Part shown: one piece after another, positions 53,582 to 63,221 of the stretch
Position numbering within the stretch: position 1 is the first letter of the stretch
How the letters are laid out: the number at the start of each line of letters is the position of its first letter
Assembly (NCBI RefSeq): GCF_001854185.1
Contig: NZ_CP017603.1
Location: forward strand, 3,286,001 to 3,350,000
Length of the DNA: 64,000 bases
Reading direction: 5' to 3'
Source of the DNA: Clostridium formicaceticum
GTDB taxonomy: Bacteria > Bacillota > Clostridia > Peptostreptococcales > Natronincolaceae
Notes under the pieces: model-generated
The model's database searches: none
What the model was told of the DNA's origin: nothing
What the model saw: only the letters and a program-made list of their open reading frames with translations
Position numbers and translations under genes: made by a program

Positions 53582-53622
53582 CAAAAAACAACCATCTTAT
53601 ATTATAACGATAAGATGGTTGT
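53582..53622 (-). terminator. Terminator after the KDG permease gene
   Basis: ACAACCATCTTAT (53588-53600) pairs with ATAAGATGGTTGT (53610-53622); on the minus strand TTTTTTGC follows the stem. Confidence 0.88.
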
Positions 53623-53668
53623 ATCTTTAATTAAATATTAATAATCCTTAACATAGAAAGTTACTTTG

Positions 53669-54616
53669 TTATACTACCTTGCAGTCACTTTGATTTTTCA
53701 TTCTTCTTACTACAAAAGTGGTTAAAACAGGAACAAGTAAAGCGGTAATAATAGTGGAGGCTGCAACTTGAGCAGTGGCAATTTCAGCAACTGCTTGCAA
53801 ATTGGGATCTGCCAATGCTACCGCCAAAGGTGTTGCTACAGCATTACCAGCAGTACTAGCTGCTGCTGCTCCAGCAACACCAGAACCGCCGGCAAGTCTA
53901 TCGGATAAGATGCATGCAATCCCAGTAATTCCGACAGTCATTAGACCTAAAATAACACCAGGAATACCAGCCTCAATCAACATACTAAAGTTGATTCCAG
54001 TACCCAATCCAAAGGCGAAAAATGGAATCAACATGTTTCCGCCAGCGCCTAAAAACTCTCTCATTTCTTCATCTAAATTACCTACAATCATACCGATAAC
54101 AATTGGAAGCACAACTGCTACCAATGTCATAAATGGAATTTGGGCTACGCCAGCAGCTCCTAAAGCTACTAAAGTGAAGAAAGGACCATCATTGATAGAG
54201 ATAATAGAAATAGCTCCTACATCTGTTTCGTCTCCAAATTCACCGGTTAAAGCTGCATAAAGGCCACCATTGGTATTTGTCATTGCAGATATAATTGCTA
54301 ATGGAGCAAGACCTAGAAATCCTCTTTCTCCAAAAATAAACTGAACTGCAAGACCAACGATGACTCCGGCAAGGAATTTGCCTAAAGTAATACTAAAACC
54401 TTTCTTTAAAGCCTTGGGTGCAGCTTTAAACGTCATTTGTGAACCCATAACAAACAAGAAAACACCAAGAATAGGCATAGCTCCTTTAGAGATAGCAGTT
54501 GTGAACCCCCCAATTTCAAGAAGTTCAGGCCAAAGCGTATTGATGATTGCCCCCAGAAGAAGTGGTAATACCATTAAACCTCCTGGAACTTTTTCTATAA
54601 ACCTCTTTATTTTCAT
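53669..54616 (-). CDS. kdgT: 2-keto-3-deoxygluconate permease
   Basis: A 315-aa KdgT-family proton symporter with about ten membrane segments, rich in glycine and alanine. Family features are [19 protein letters not shown] at the start, [12 protein letters not shown] (about 111-122) and [20 protein letters not shown]. It is the last gene of the sugar-acid operon behind a dehydratase. ATG 54616 follows AAAGGGGG. The import substrate could be KDG or a related acid. Confidence 0.92.
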   Translation of the reverse strand: MKIKRFIEKVPGGLMVLPLLLGAIINTLWPELLEIGGFTTAISKGAMPILGVFLFVMGSQMTFKAAPKALKKGFSITLGKFLAGVIVGLAVQFIFGERGFLGLAPLAIISAMTNTNGGLYAALTGEFGDETDVGAISIISINDGPFFTLVALGAAGVAQIPFMTLVAVVLPIVIGMIVGNLDEEMREFLGAGGNMLIPFFAFGLGTGINFSMLIEAGIPGVILGLMTVGITGIACILSDRLAGGSGVAGAAAASTAGNAVATPLAVALADPNLQAVAEIATAQVAASTIITALLVPVLTTFVVRRMKNQSDCKVV

Positions 54617-54678
54617 TGGTTAACCCCCTTTAGAATATAATCTGATGATTAAGCATTCGTTTTCACAAGTATGGAATG

Positions 54679-54729
54679 ATTAGGGCTCAAGTATTTGAGC
54701 CCTAATACCTAATAAGAAAATCTTATTAG
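54679..54729 (-). promoter_or_regulatory. Two hairpins between the dehydratase and permease genes
   Basis: ATTAGGGCTCAA (54679-54690) pairs perfectly with TTGAGCCCTAAT (54695-54706), and CTAATAAGA (54709-54717) pairs with TCTTATTAG (54721-54729). No U-run follows the first on the minus strand, so it may lower permease expression or protect the upstream mRNA. Confidence 0.5.
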
Positions 54730-55883
54730 AATGTTGGTGCACTTTTGTAAATAGAAAACTCTTTATGGCCAAGCTGTTCTGCCTTGGTATTTTTACCATT
54801 TGCAACTTTAATAATTTCATCAAAAATTTCTTGACCAACCTCACTAATAGTCTTAGTACCTAATATGATTTCACCAGCATTAATATCAATATTTGCTTTC
54901 ATTTTTTCAAAAGTATTGCTGTTTCCAGTGATTTTAATTACCGGTGCCAAAGGATTTCCGGTTGGTGTGCCTCTTCCAGTAGTAAAAATGATGATTTGTG
55001 AACCACCTGCCACCATTCCTGAGATAGATTCAATATCTTGTCCAGGCGTATCCATTACATGTAAACCTTTTTTTACAGGAATATCTGCATAGGCTAGAAC
55101 ATCTTGTACAGGGGCAGAGCCAGCTTTATGCATACAGCCTAAAGACTTTTCTTCAATAGAGGTTAATCCCCCTGCAATATTACCTGGTGTAGGCTGTCCA
55201 CCACGTATGTCTTCGCCTAGAGCTTTAGCTCGCTCTTCACAATCTTTCACAAGTTTTAATAATTTGTTTGCAACTTCTTCATTTACAGCACGACGAGCTA
55301 AAACATGCTCTGCACCAATTAGTTCAGTGGTTTCAGAGAGCATGGAAGTACCGCCATTTTCTATAAGAATATCAGAAGCCACTCCACAGGCTGGATTAGA
55401 AGCCAATCCGGAAGTTGTATCAGAACCACCACATTCAATACCCAAAATCAGTTGGCTGACATCGAATTCTTCTTTCATTTGTTGGGAGAGAAGTTGGCCA
55501 TATTCGCGGGCGATTTCACAGCCTTTAGCAAATGCACCTAAAGTGCCGCCTTCCTCTTGAATAACAACTGTAGAAATAGGTTTACCAGTATCTTTCAGAT
55601 CTTCTGCTACCTTATGGGGCTCAACACCTTCACATCCTAAACCAACAACGATAACTGCACCAGCATTAGGGTGTTTACCCACATTAACAATCGTCTTATA
55701 GGTTAGTTTTGCATCACCAGCAACTTGACAGCAACCAAATTGATTATTCACCACTGTACAGCCTTCTACTTTATTAGCAATCTCTGTTGCTACTTGCGTT
55801 GCACAAACACTGGTGGGTAATAACAATACATAATTACGAATACCAACTTTACCATCTGCACGTTTATAACCATAAAATTTCAT
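54726..55883 (-). CDS. UxaA-family sugar-acid dehydratase, large subunit
   Basis: A 385-aa protein matching the C-terminal catalytic part of altronate/galactarate dehydratases. It begins MKFYGYKRADGKVGIRNYV, the family start, and has CATQVATEIA, NQFGCCQ, LGIECGGSDTTSGLASNPA and GRGTPTGNPLAPVIKITGN. Conserved cysteines and the GGSD loop bind the metal. In one-chain enzymes an N-terminal SAF domain precedes this part; here that is the separate gene just upstream. ATG 55883 is chosen since AGGAGG lies 8 nt before it. Substrate unknown: altronate, galactarate and similar acids are possible. Confidence 0.88.
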   Translation of the reverse strand: MKFYGYKRADGKVGIRNYVLLLPTSVCATQVATEIANKVEGCTVVNNQFGCCQVAGDAKLTYKTIVNVGKHPNAGAVIVVGLGCEGVEPHKVAEDLKDTGKPISTVVIQEEGGTLGAFAKGCEIAREYGQLLSQQMKEEFDVSQLILGIECGGSDTTSGLASNPACGVASDILIENGGTSMLSETTELIGAEHVLARRAVNEEVANKLLKLVKDCEERAKALGEDIRGGQPTPGNIAGGLTSIEEKSLGCMHKAGSAPVQDVLAYADIPVKKGLHVMDTPGQDIESISGMVAGGSQIIIFTTGRGTPTGNPLAPVIKITGNSNTFEKMKANIDINAGEIILGTKTISEVGQEIFDEIIKVANGKNTKAEQLGHKEFSIYKSAPTF

Positions 55884-55906
55884 CATCGACACCTCCTAAA
55901 AAATTA

Positions 55907-56203
55907 TTATTCACTAGCTAAGTCGCCACGACCACGGGCACTTTCGACATTGTGAATATGCACATGATCACCAATCTTAATATCTTTTGTAGCTTTACCT
56001 ATTGACTCGCTATACTTAAAAACATGTTCGCCTATTGCGACCTCCTTGATAGCTAGTTTGTGACCAAAAGGAATATCATCATTAATGATAATATCGAGCT
56101 CCTTTTCTCCAATATACATACTTACCTTAGTGCCTTTCTTTAAGTCGACGGTAGCCGTAGCTACACTGTCATTTTCTTTAATGACAACAGCCTGTTTTAC
56201 CAT
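55907..56203 (-). CDS. UxaA-family dehydratase small subunit (SAF domain)
   Basis: A 98-aa SAF-domain protein, the detached N-terminal part of the altronate-dehydratase family. Marks are DSVATATVDLKKGTKV and IPFGHKLAIKEVAIGEHVFK (about 46-65), with KYGE-like metal/substrate loop replaced by KYSESIGKATKDI. The gene starts at ATG 56203 after GGAGG and is the first of the operon served by the sigma-54 promoter 52 nt upstream. It probably binds the large subunit encoded next. Confidence 0.88.
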   Translation of the reverse strand: MVKQAVVIKENDSVATATVDLKKGTKVSMYIGEKELDIIINDDIPFGHKLAIKEVAIGEHVFKYSESIGKATKDIKIGDHVHIHNVESARGRGDLASE

Positions 56204-56254
56204 ATTGCAGCATCCTCCTTAAAATATATTAATTAATTATCACAAAAACTTATA

Positions 56255-56272
56255 TTGCAAAACTCATGCCAA
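56255..56272 (-). promoter_or_regulatory. Sigma-54 (-24/-12) promoter of the dehydratase operon
   Basis: On the minus strand the site reads TTGGCATGAGTTTTGCAA: a -24 TTGGCA and a -12 TTGCA with exactly 10 nt between the GG and GC pairs. It fits the RpoN consensus closely. Transcription would start near 56245 and lead into the SAF gene. The gene of a sigma-54 activator lies just upstream. Confidence 0.85.
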
Positions 56273-56321
56273 CTAAAAGAAATCTTTTTATTATTAAATT
56301 TACAAAGCCTTCTAGAATATT

Positions 56322-56353
56322 CAAAAAAAAGAAACCACATAGAAATGTGGTTT
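56322..56353 (-). terminator. Terminator of the sigma-54 activator gene
   Basis: AAACCACAT (56332-56340) pairs with ATGTGGTTT (56345-56353); on the minus strand CTTTTTTTT follows. It separates the activator from the operon it controls. Confidence 0.9.
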
Positions 56354-56380
56354 TTTTCAACAATATTGCGGCAAAATACA

Positions 56381-58285
56381 TCAACTTAGATATTTTTCAA
56401 CGGTAGAACGGTCAATTCCCAGACGTCTAGCGGTACGGCTTTTGTTGTAATTTTCTTGCTCTAATACTTTTAAAATAACGCTTCTTTTTATCTCCTGCAG
56501 TGTGCCTTCTAACAGATTAATATGATCTTTTGTAGCTTTCTCTGTAAAGTCTTCTTTTAGTTCTTCAATTAAGAACTCAGCGTCATCTAATGTAACATAA
56601 TCTTTTGTAGAGGATAGAATTAATCTTTCAACGATATTTTTTAATTCTCGTATATTACCTGGCCAATGGTAGTTTGCCAAGAAGCACATAACCTCTAGAG
56701 CAAATCTTTCTACTTGACGCCCATAATTCTTATTTATGGTGCGCACAAAATAATTAGCTAGATATTCAACATCTTCCTTTCTTTCTCTCAAGGGGATGGT
56801 TTGTAATTTCAAAACATTAAGCCGATAATATAAATCCATACGAAATGCATCCTGTTTGATTTGATCTTTGAGGTCAGCATTAGTAGCGGCTATGATTCTA
56901 ATATCTACTGGGATCACTTTATCGGAACCTAATCGCATTACCTGCTTTTCTTCAAGCACTCTTAACAATCTTGCCTGAAGACTTTTATCCATTTCGCCTA
57001 TTTCATCAAGGAAAATCGTCCCATTATGCGCTAATTCAAAAAGTCCAATTTTTCCACCTTTTTTAGCACCAGTAAAAGCCCCCTCTACATAGCCAAATAA
57101 TTCACTTTCCAATAGTTGAGAAGGCAGAGCAGCGCAATTGACTGCTACAAAAGGACCTTCTTTGCGGGGGCTTAAAGCATGAATACTTTGGGCAAACATT
57201 TCTTTTCCTGTACCACTTTCTCCTTCAATAAGTACGGTGGCATGAGTTTTAGCAAAACCCTTAGCAATGTCTATCAATCTCTTCATCTTTTGATTTTTGG
57301 TTAAAAAGTCTTGAAAGCTATACCTGGTTATAAGGCCTTTTGTATATAGATTTTGACGGATTTTTTGTTCTGCACCCTGTATAGTAGAAACATCTTGAAA
57401 GGTGGCAACAACTCCTTTAATTAAGCTATCGACAACAATGGGTATACGGTTGGTCATAATATAATCATCAGATACTTTTTGTAGTTTTTGAATATCAGCG
57501 CTTTTACTCTCCAGTACCTTCATGATTTCAGTATTTGGGATAATTTCTTTTACTGGACAGCCAACAACTTCTTCTCTTTTAACATTAAATATGTCTTCTG
57601 CAGCAGGGTTGATAACTGTAATAATACCATTTTCATCGGTAGCCACTACACCATCGTTAACGAAATCTAATACTGCTTTAAATCTTTTTCCCTTTTCTTT
57701 TTCCACTTCTCTTACCTGAAGAATATGCAAGGCTTCCTCAATAGCTTGTGTTACTGCTTCTTTCCCGGAGGTAATTAAGTTTACATCGATTTCTAATGAT
57801 GGCAGCTTGCTTATTACAGTAGTGTCTCCAACAATCACATGAATGTCATACTTTCTAATTAATTCAGCTACCTCCTGTTGAACCAAGGTCCAATCTATTC
57901 CTTCTTCGTCATTGGGGATAATCACTTCTTTAATAGGTATATTTAAAATTTCACTTATTGTAAGACAGCCATTTACCACATTTCGGTAACCAACAATTCC
58001 GATGGCAGAATGAGTATTTCTATAGGGATACAGGCTTTTTAATATATCATAACCAGTTACTTTGATTTCTACCACTGGTATATGAACATTTTGCTTTATA
58101 AATGAGGCAGTGCCGCCTCGACTAATAATAACTTGAGCACCTTGTTTTTCTGCCTCTATTGCAGGCTGAATACCTTCTTCTAAATTACCTTTTTTAAGCA
58201 TAAAGTTAAATGCTGATTCTTCTTTGACTTGTTGTGCTAATTGAAAAATTTCTTCGTATGGAGCAATAAAACAAATTCGTCCCAT
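56381..58285 (-). CDS. PrpR-like sigma-54-dependent activator
   Basis: A 634-aa activator. Residues 1-190 are a PrpR-type sensor domain ([27 protein letters not shown]), 205-305 a PAS domain, about 320-545 the AAA+ domain with Walker A GESGTGKE, the sigma-54 contact GAFTGA and Walker B, and 585-634 a Fis-type helix-turn-helix. PrpR domains sense organic acids or their CoA derivatives, so a sugar acid is a likely signal. It starts at ATG 58285 after GAGGAGG. It should drive the promoter at 56255-56272. Confidence 0.93.
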   Translation of the reverse strand: MGRICFIAPYEEIFQLAQQVKEESAFNFMLKKGNLEEGIQPAIEAEKQGAQVIISRGGTASFIKQNVHIPVVEIKVTGYDILKSLYPYRNTHSAIGIVGYRNVVNGCLTISEILNIPIKEVIIPNDEEGIDWTLVQQEVAELIRKYDIHVIVGDTTVISKLPSLEIDVNLITSGKEAVTQAIEEALHILQVREVEKEKGKRFKAVLDFVNDGVVATDENGIITVINPAAEDIFNVKREEVVGCPVKEIIPNTEIMKVLESKSADIQKLQKVSDDYIMTNRIPIVVDSLIKGVVATFQDVSTIQGAEQKIRQNLYTKGLITRYSFQDFLTKNQKMKRLIDIAKGFAKTHATVLIEGESGTGKEMFAQSIHALSPRKEGPFVAVNCAALPSQLLESELFGYVEGAFTGAKKGGKIGLFELAHNGTIFLDEIGEMDKSLQARLLRVLEEKQVMRLGSDKVIPVDIRIIAATNADLKDQIKQDAFRMDLYYRLNVLKLQTIPLRERKEDVEYLANYFVRTINKNYGRQVERFALEVMCFLANYHWPGNIRELKNIVERLILSSTKDYVTLDDAEFLIEELKEDFTEKATKDHINLLEGTLQEIKRSVILKVLEQENYNKSRTARRLGIDRSTVEKYLS

Positions 58286-58375
58286 GCTAGTTACCTCCTC
58301 TCAACAAGTTGACAAACGTATAATATTTTAATATATCATATAAAGTCTTATATTTCTAGATTATTTAAAGGTATG

Positions 58376-58424
58376 AAAAAGGAGCAAACCCATAGGAAAT
58401 TCCTATAAAGTTTACTCCTTTTTA
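58376..58424. terminator. Bidirectional terminator between the activator and siderophore genes
   Basis: AAAAAGGAG (58376-58384) and AAAC (58386-58389) pair with GTTT (58410-58413) and CTCCTTTTT around an inner TAGGAA/TTCCTA stem. T-runs lie on both strands. Confidence 0.78.
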
Positions 58425-58450
58425 ACCAAGACAGGGTTGTTTAAGTTTTT

Positions 58451-59422
58451 TTACTGAATAGCCGCCTGAGCTTCTTCTATCATAATATTTGTTCCCTCAA
58501 GCCCACCGGATGCTACATACCAAATATGGGAACTTAAGTAATGAATGGCATCATTTTTATAGGCATCTGTCATTTTCACTAAATCATTGTCTAACACTTG
58601 TTCTGCCCCTGTGGTTCCCCCTGTAACTGCTGCTCTGTCAATCACGAAGATAATTTCAGGATTTTTTTCCACGATATACTCAAAGGAAATACTTTGACCA
58701 TGATTAGCTACTTCGATATTTTCATCTGCTGCAGCAAAGCCAAACTCATTGTGTATGATATTGAATCTTGAACCTTTTCCATAAGCGTTTAGGGCACCAT
58801 CATTTGCCATGATCACTAATGCTTTCTTTTCAGATGCGATTACTTCTTGATTTAATTTAGTAATTTTCTCTTGAATCTTCTGCGATTGATTCTGTACAAA
58901 GTCTTCTTTTTCAAAAATTTCTCCTAATGTTGTTAGGTTTTTACCAAAAGACCCAATATAATCCTGGGTGTCTATAGTAAGATATACAGTTGGAGCGATT
59001 TTTTCAAATTCTTCATATAAGTCTGCTTGTCTACCAGAGATGAATATTAAATCTGGTTGAAGTTCATAAATTTTTTCATAGTTTGGTTCAAACAAGGTTC
59101 CTACATCAGCGTATTGAGAATCATTGTATTTTTCTAGGTATTGGGGAATATTAGATTTAGGTAATCCCATTACTTCTACCCCCATTTGATTTAAAGTATC
59201 TAATGTTGCATAGTCAAAGACAATTACTTTTTGAGGGTTTTTTTCTAAAGTAGTCTCACCTAATTCATGAGTAATCGTAAGCACCTCTGCTTCAACAGTT
59301 TCTTTACTAGATTCTTGAGATCCTGTATTTCCCGCAGAACTGCAAGCAGTGAGTCCCACAACAGAAATCATAAATAGTAATACCGATAAAACAAACCCTT
59401 TCTTTTTGAACATTTTAAACAT
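58451..59422 (-). CDS. Ferric-siderophore ABC transporter substrate-binding lipoprotein
   Basis: A 323-aa class III solute-binding protein with lipobox LTAC (C27 lipidated). It has the two-lobe iron-siderophore layout joined by a long helix: NPQKVIVFDYATLDTLNQMG, then LQPDLIFISGRQADL and the second lobe with NPEIIFVIDRAAVTGG. It is closest to the petrobactin/YclQ-FatB group, which binds catecholate siderophores. The gene is last in the operon, after a 31-nt gap. Confidence 0.9.
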   Translation of the reverse strand: MFKMFKKKGFVLSVLLFMISVVGLTACSSAGNTGSQESSKETVEAEVLTITHELGETTLEKNPQKVIVFDYATLDTLNQMGVEVMGLPKSNIPQYLEKYNDSQYADVGTLFEPNYEKIYELQPDLIFISGRQADLYEEFEKIAPTVYLTIDTQDYIGSFGKNLTTLGEIFEKEDFVQNQSQKIQEKITKLNQEVIASEKKALVIMANDGALNAYGKGSRFNIIHNEFGFAAADENIEVANHGQSISFEYIVEKNPEIIFVIDRAAVTGGTTGAEQVLDNDLVKMTDAYKNDAIHYLSSHIWYVASGGLEGTNIMIEEAQAAIQ

Positions 59423-59453
59423 TTACTTCACCTTCCTGTTTTTAAATTTTTTA

Positions 59454-60209
59454 TTAGAAATAGACGCAGATCTTTTGATTATTAATATTTTCTATTTTAA
59501 AATCCATATCATATATTCCTCCAAGAATTTCTTCATCAATAATACGTTCTGTGCTACCTTCGCTAACTACCTTACCATTACTCAAGGCGACAATATGGTC
59601 AGAGTAGCAGGAGGCAAAATTGATATCATGGATCACTAAAACAATGGTTTTACCCAAGGTTTTCACCAGCCATTTTAAAATCTTCATAATTTCTACAGCA
59701 TGTTTCATATCTAAATTGTTCAATGGTTCATCCAAAAGAATGTACTCTGTATTTTGAGCAATCACCATTGCGATGTAAGCCCTTTGTCTTTGACCTCCAC
59801 TCAACTGATCTAGATGTTTATCTTGTATGTCCTCCAGCTTCATATAGGCTATGGCCCTATCAATATGTTCCCAATCCTCCTGCGTCAAATTTCCTTGAGA
59901 ATAGGGAAAGCGCCCAAAACTCACCAGTTCTTTTATGGTTAGGCGTATGTTGATGTGGTTTGATTGCTTTAATATAGATATCTTTTTAGAAAGTGCATTA
60001 TTTTCCCATGTCTCTATCTCTTTACCTTCGATCAAGACTTTCCCAGCATCTTTCTTGTTCAAACGGCTCATGATAGACAACAAGGTGCTTTTTCCAGCGC
60101 CATTAGGACCAATAAAAGAGGTGATTTTTTTACTGGGTATCTTGAGCGATACATTATCTACTACTGTTTTGTCACCATATTTTTTTACGATATTCTTTAT
60201 CTCTATCAT
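59454..60209 (-). CDS. Ferric-siderophore ABC transporter ATP-binding protein
   Basis: A 251-aa ATPase with Walker A GPNGAGKST (33-41), signature LSGGQRQRA (about 134-142), Walker B ILLDEPLNNLD and the switch histidine in VIHDINFA. It is of the FecE/YclP type and powers uptake with the two permeases. It overlaps the upstream permease stop codon by 4 bp. Confidence 0.95.
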   Translation of the reverse strand: MIEIKNIVKKYGDKTVVDNVSLKIPSKKITSFIGPNGAGKSTLLSIMSRLNKKDAGKVLIEGKEIETWENNALSKKISILKQSNHINIRLTIKELVSFGRFPYSQGNLTQEDWEHIDRAIAYMKLEDIQDKHLDQLSGGQRQRAYIAMVIAQNTEYILLDEPLNNLDMKHAVEIMKILKWLVKTLGKTIVLVIHDINFASCYSDHIVALSNGKVVSEGSTERIIDEEILGGIYDMDFKIENINNQKICVYF

Positions 60210-61156
60210 GCTTTATTCTCCTTTAACAACAGGTATATAAAATATAATCCTCCCACAAGGTTAATGATAACACTTAAGGGTGTTTTGAAATTTAAAACCC
60301 TCTCAATAACCAGCTGCCCTCCAACTAAGGCAATGCTACTCATTAAGATGGAGGTAATAATCAAATATTTATGCTGGTAAGTATTCAACAGCTCTCTAGC
60401 AAGATTTACTACCAATAGGCCTAAGAAGGTAATCGGTCCAACTAAGGCGGTTGCTACAGATACCATAATAATAACCACGATTAAGATTCTCTTAACAGAT
60501 TTATCATAGTCTACCCCTAGATTGATAGCTTCTTCTCGACCCAAAGATAAAACGTCTAGTATCTTCCTATGGGGATAGATGTAAATCCCTATAGATAAAA
60601 CCATGATTACAGCTATAAGTAGTAAATCTGTATTTACATTATTGAAGCTAGCAAACATTCTACTTTGGACAACGCCAAATTCATTGGGGTCGATTAACAT
60701 CTGCATGAAAGAAGATAAACTTTGAAACAATGTGCTAAAGATTAATCCTACCAACAATAGAAAGTAAATGTTCTGCTGTTCCTTTTTAAATATAAACTTA
60801 TAAAGAATGCTTGAAAAAGCAATCATTAATGCAACAGATAATAAAAAGTTTGTATGTCTGCTTACCACGGTTAAGCTGCTACCTGCAAATATGAAAACAA
60901 CTAAGGTTTGTATGAACATATACAGGGCATCTAATCCTAAAACACTAGGGGTCAATATACGGTTATTGGTAATAGTTTGAAAAACCATAGAGGAAAAAGC
61001 AATGATTGACCCTGTCAATACAATGGCTATGATTTTTGGTATTCGCCTAGAGAGCGCATAATTCCAGTTGTTTGCATTGAGACCGATTGATAGAAAGAGT
61101 ACAATCAGCACAACCGATAAAAGCGTTAGTAAACCTATCTTTTTTTTATAACTCAT
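60206..61156 (-). CDS. Ferric-siderophore ABC transporter permease 2
   Basis: A 316-aa FecCD-family permease with about nine membrane segments. Features include YALSRRIPKIIAIVLTGSII at the start, REEAINLGVDYDKSVK (coupling region to the ATPase) and GPITFLGLLVVNLAREL. It forms a heterodimer with the other permease (YclO-like). It overlaps both flanking genes by 4 bp. Confidence 0.94.
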   Translation of the reverse strand: MSYKKKIGLLTLLSVVLIVLFLSIGLNANNWNYALSRRIPKIIAIVLTGSIIAFSSMVFQTITNNRILTPSVLGLDALYMFIQTLVVFIFAGSSLTVVSRHTNFLLSVALMIAFSSILYKFIFKKEQQNIYFLLLVGLIFSTLFQSLSSFMQMLIDPNEFGVVQSRMFASFNNVNTDLLLIAVIMVLSIGIYIYPHRKILDVLSLGREEAINLGVDYDKSVKRILIVVIIMVSVATALVGPITFLGLLVVNLARELLNTYQHKYLIITSILMSSIALVGGQLVIERVLNFKTPLSVIINLVGGLYFIYLLLKENKA

Positions 61157-62100
61157 CCTTTACTCCCCCTTATCAGTAGATAGAGAAATATTAGACTTCC
61201 TAATATACCTACTGTAAGTCCGATAGAAACCTCGTAGGGATAAATAATGATACGTCCAAGAATATCACAGAAAAGTAGAAATACTGCACCAAGCAAAGCA
61301 GTAGGAACAAGATTCTTTTTTAAATGATCTCCTTGATAGATTGTTACGATGTTTGGAATGATCAACCCTAAAAAGGGGATTCGTCCAACAGTAATTACCA
61401 CAAGGGAAGTTGATAAGGCTACAATCATCAAACCTAAGTTCACAACCTTGTTGTAGTTTAACCCTAAATTTGCAGAAAACGCCTCTCCCATCCCCGCTAC
61501 TGTAAATTGATTCGCATATAAATAAGCAAGAATGGTAAGGGGGATACTGAAATATAAAAGTTCATACCTTCCTTTGATTACCATAGAAAAATCTCCCTGC
61601 AACCAAGAGGAAATATTTTGCACAAGATCGTACCTATAAGCAAAAAAAGTGGTAATGGCATCTATAATATTACCTAACATAATACCAATAAGCGGTATAA
61701 AAATCTCATTTTTAAACCTTACTTTTTTTAGGATTTTCACAAACAGAAAGGTTCCCGCCAAGGCAAATCCAAAGGAAATTAGCATTTTTTGAAAGCTGCT
61801 GGCAGAGGAATAGAGTAAAAGAGAAACCAAAATTCCTAACCTAGCACTATCCACTGTTGCAGCAGTTGTTGGAGATACAAATTTATTTCGGGTAATTTGT
61901 TGCATAATCAAACCACTTATACCCATGCTCATCCCAGCTACGATAATACTAATAAGCCGAGGAAATCGACTCAGTACTAATATTTGGATTTTTTCTTCAT
62001 TAAAATATAGGATATCTAAGAAATGAATATTTTTTACCCCTATAAAAATAGAAGAAATAGATAATATGATCAACACAGAAACTAAATATCTTTTTTTCAT
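61153..62100 (-). CDS. Ferric-siderophore ABC transporter permease 1
   Basis: A 315-aa FecCD-family permease, first gene of the operon. Features are VLSRFPRLISIIVAGMSMGI, NLGLNYNKVVNLGL (coupling helix) and GRIPFLGLIIPNIV. YclN-like. It starts at ATG 62100 after AAGGAGG. The whole operon is YclNOPQ-like and divergent from an AraC regulator gene. Confidence 0.94.
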   Translation of the reverse strand: MKKRYLVSVLIILSISSIFIGVKNIHFLDILYFNEEKIQILVLSRFPRLISIIVAGMSMGISGLIMQQITRNKFVSPTTAATVDSARLGILVSLLLYSSASSFQKMLISFGFALAGTFLFVKILKKVRFKNEIFIPLIGIMLGNIIDAITTFFAYRYDLVQNISSWLQGDFSMVIKGRYELLYFSIPLTILAYLYANQFTVAGMGEAFSANLGLNYNKVVNLGLMIVALSTSLVVITVGRIPFLGLIIPNIVTIYQGDHLKKNLVPTALLGAVFLLFCDILGRIIIYPYEVSIGLTVGILGSLIFLYLLIRGSKG

Positions 62101-62113
62101 GTCGCCTCCTTAC

Positions 62114-62133
62114 TAGAATAATGAAGTATTCTA
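62114..62133. promoter_or_regulatory. Operator-like dyad between the siderophore operon and the AraC gene
   Basis: TAGAATA and TATTCTA form 7-bp arms with a 6-nt spacer, just before the first permease gene. It could bind the AraC protein or an iron repressor; it is not a clear Fur box. Confidence 0.35.
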
Positions 62134-62290
62134 TTTGACACCCCCTTGACTCCATTGTTATAATAAATCATATCATTTGAACTTGATTTTCTTTCTCATT
62201 AATAATACCAATTAAAAGAGAATTGTTCTTAAGTATATTTCTATTTTTATAACTATATTTCTGTATTTTTAAAAAGGAGTTGAAATATTA

Positions 62291-63088
62291 TTGGAGATGG
62301 TTTATAGTGCTTCAGGCAAGAGACATATTTTTGATACTATGAAGAAATTTTTTTTATGTACCCATATACCAATGAAAGCCCTTACCTATGAGGGAGAGTT
62401 GTTACATACTGTAGGATATAATAAAAGACTAGAGGATATTTACGGGTACCAAAATATTTTTGAAAAAATCGAAGAAGAACTATGTACAAAAGACAGTACT
62501 GCCACCCTAACCCTTTCTTTTGAGGCTATAAATTTTACGGTTTTTTATATTTGCCCTAAGAATATTCATAGGGGCGTCTATATTATTGGACCCTATAGCA
62601 TTTATCCTGGACAGAATAAAGAAATTGTATATAAACCGGAGGGCTGTATTCCCCATCTCATTTCTTTATTACGGAATATTGCAGGGGACAGTGATTTTAT
62701 CAGACAAAAAAAGTTAAATACCTATAGCTTGTATGTAAAAAAAGCCCTGGATTATATGGATGCTAAATATAATGCTCCTTTAAATGTAAGTTGTGTGGCA
62801 GAATATCTTGGCATTAGCAAGTGTTATTTTTGTTCTATTTTAAAAAAAGAGACCAACAAAACCTTTACGCAGGTATTAAATGAAATTCGAATTGAGAAAA
62901 GCAAAATTCTGCTATTGAAGGGAGATCAATCTATCTTGGATGTTGCTATTTCCGTAGGCTACAATAATCAAAATTATTATAATATGACTTTTAAAAAACT
63001 TACGAAAATGACCCCCCTTCAATTTAAAAATCATAGGAATACAAGTAAAGATGATGCTTCTTTTAATTCTTTTAAAATGATCCTATAA
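62291..63088 (+). CDS. AraC-family transcriptional regulator
   Basis: A 265-aa regulator. The C-terminal 100 residues hold the two helix-turn-helix units of AraC/XylS proteins (VAEYLGISKCYFCSILKKE and ILDVAISVGYNNQNYYNMTF). The N-terminal part (1-160) is a PocR-like or other sensing domain (SFEAINFTVFYICPKNI) that I do not identify. It starts at TTG 62291 behind AAAAAGGAG. Divergent placement suggests it activates the siderophore operon, like Btr in Bacillus, but that is inference. Confidence 0.88.
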   Translation: MEMVYSASGKRHIFDTMKKFFLCTHIPMKALTYEGELLHTVGYNKRLEDIYGYQNIFEKIEEELCTKDSTATLTLSFEAINFTVFYICPKNIHRGVYIIGPYSIYPGQNKEIVYKPEGCIPHLISLLRNIAGDSDFIRQKKLNTYSLYVKKALDYMDAKYNAPLNVSCVAEYLGISKCYFCSILKKETNKTFTQVLNEIRIEKSKILLLKGDQSILDVAISVGYNNQNYYNMTFKKLTKMTPLQFKNHRNTSKDDASFNSFKMIL

Positions 63089-63221
63089 TATCCTATAATT
63101 GGGTTAAAATATCTTTTCCAGTTATTTCCCTTTCTCCTAATTCTTTATCACATAGACGCCCATTGGAATTTTAAAATATAACTTTGGTTAAACTAACTTT
63201 GGTGAAAGAGAGGTGACTGGC

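Noticed and set aside
62101-62290. Fur box (GATAATGATAATCATTATC type)
   Set aside because: Only AT-rich partial matches; none has the required symmetry.
63089-63221. Fluoride riboswitch upstream of DUF1657-ClC
   Set aside because: No GGNGAUGG-type core or matching pseudoknot is visible.
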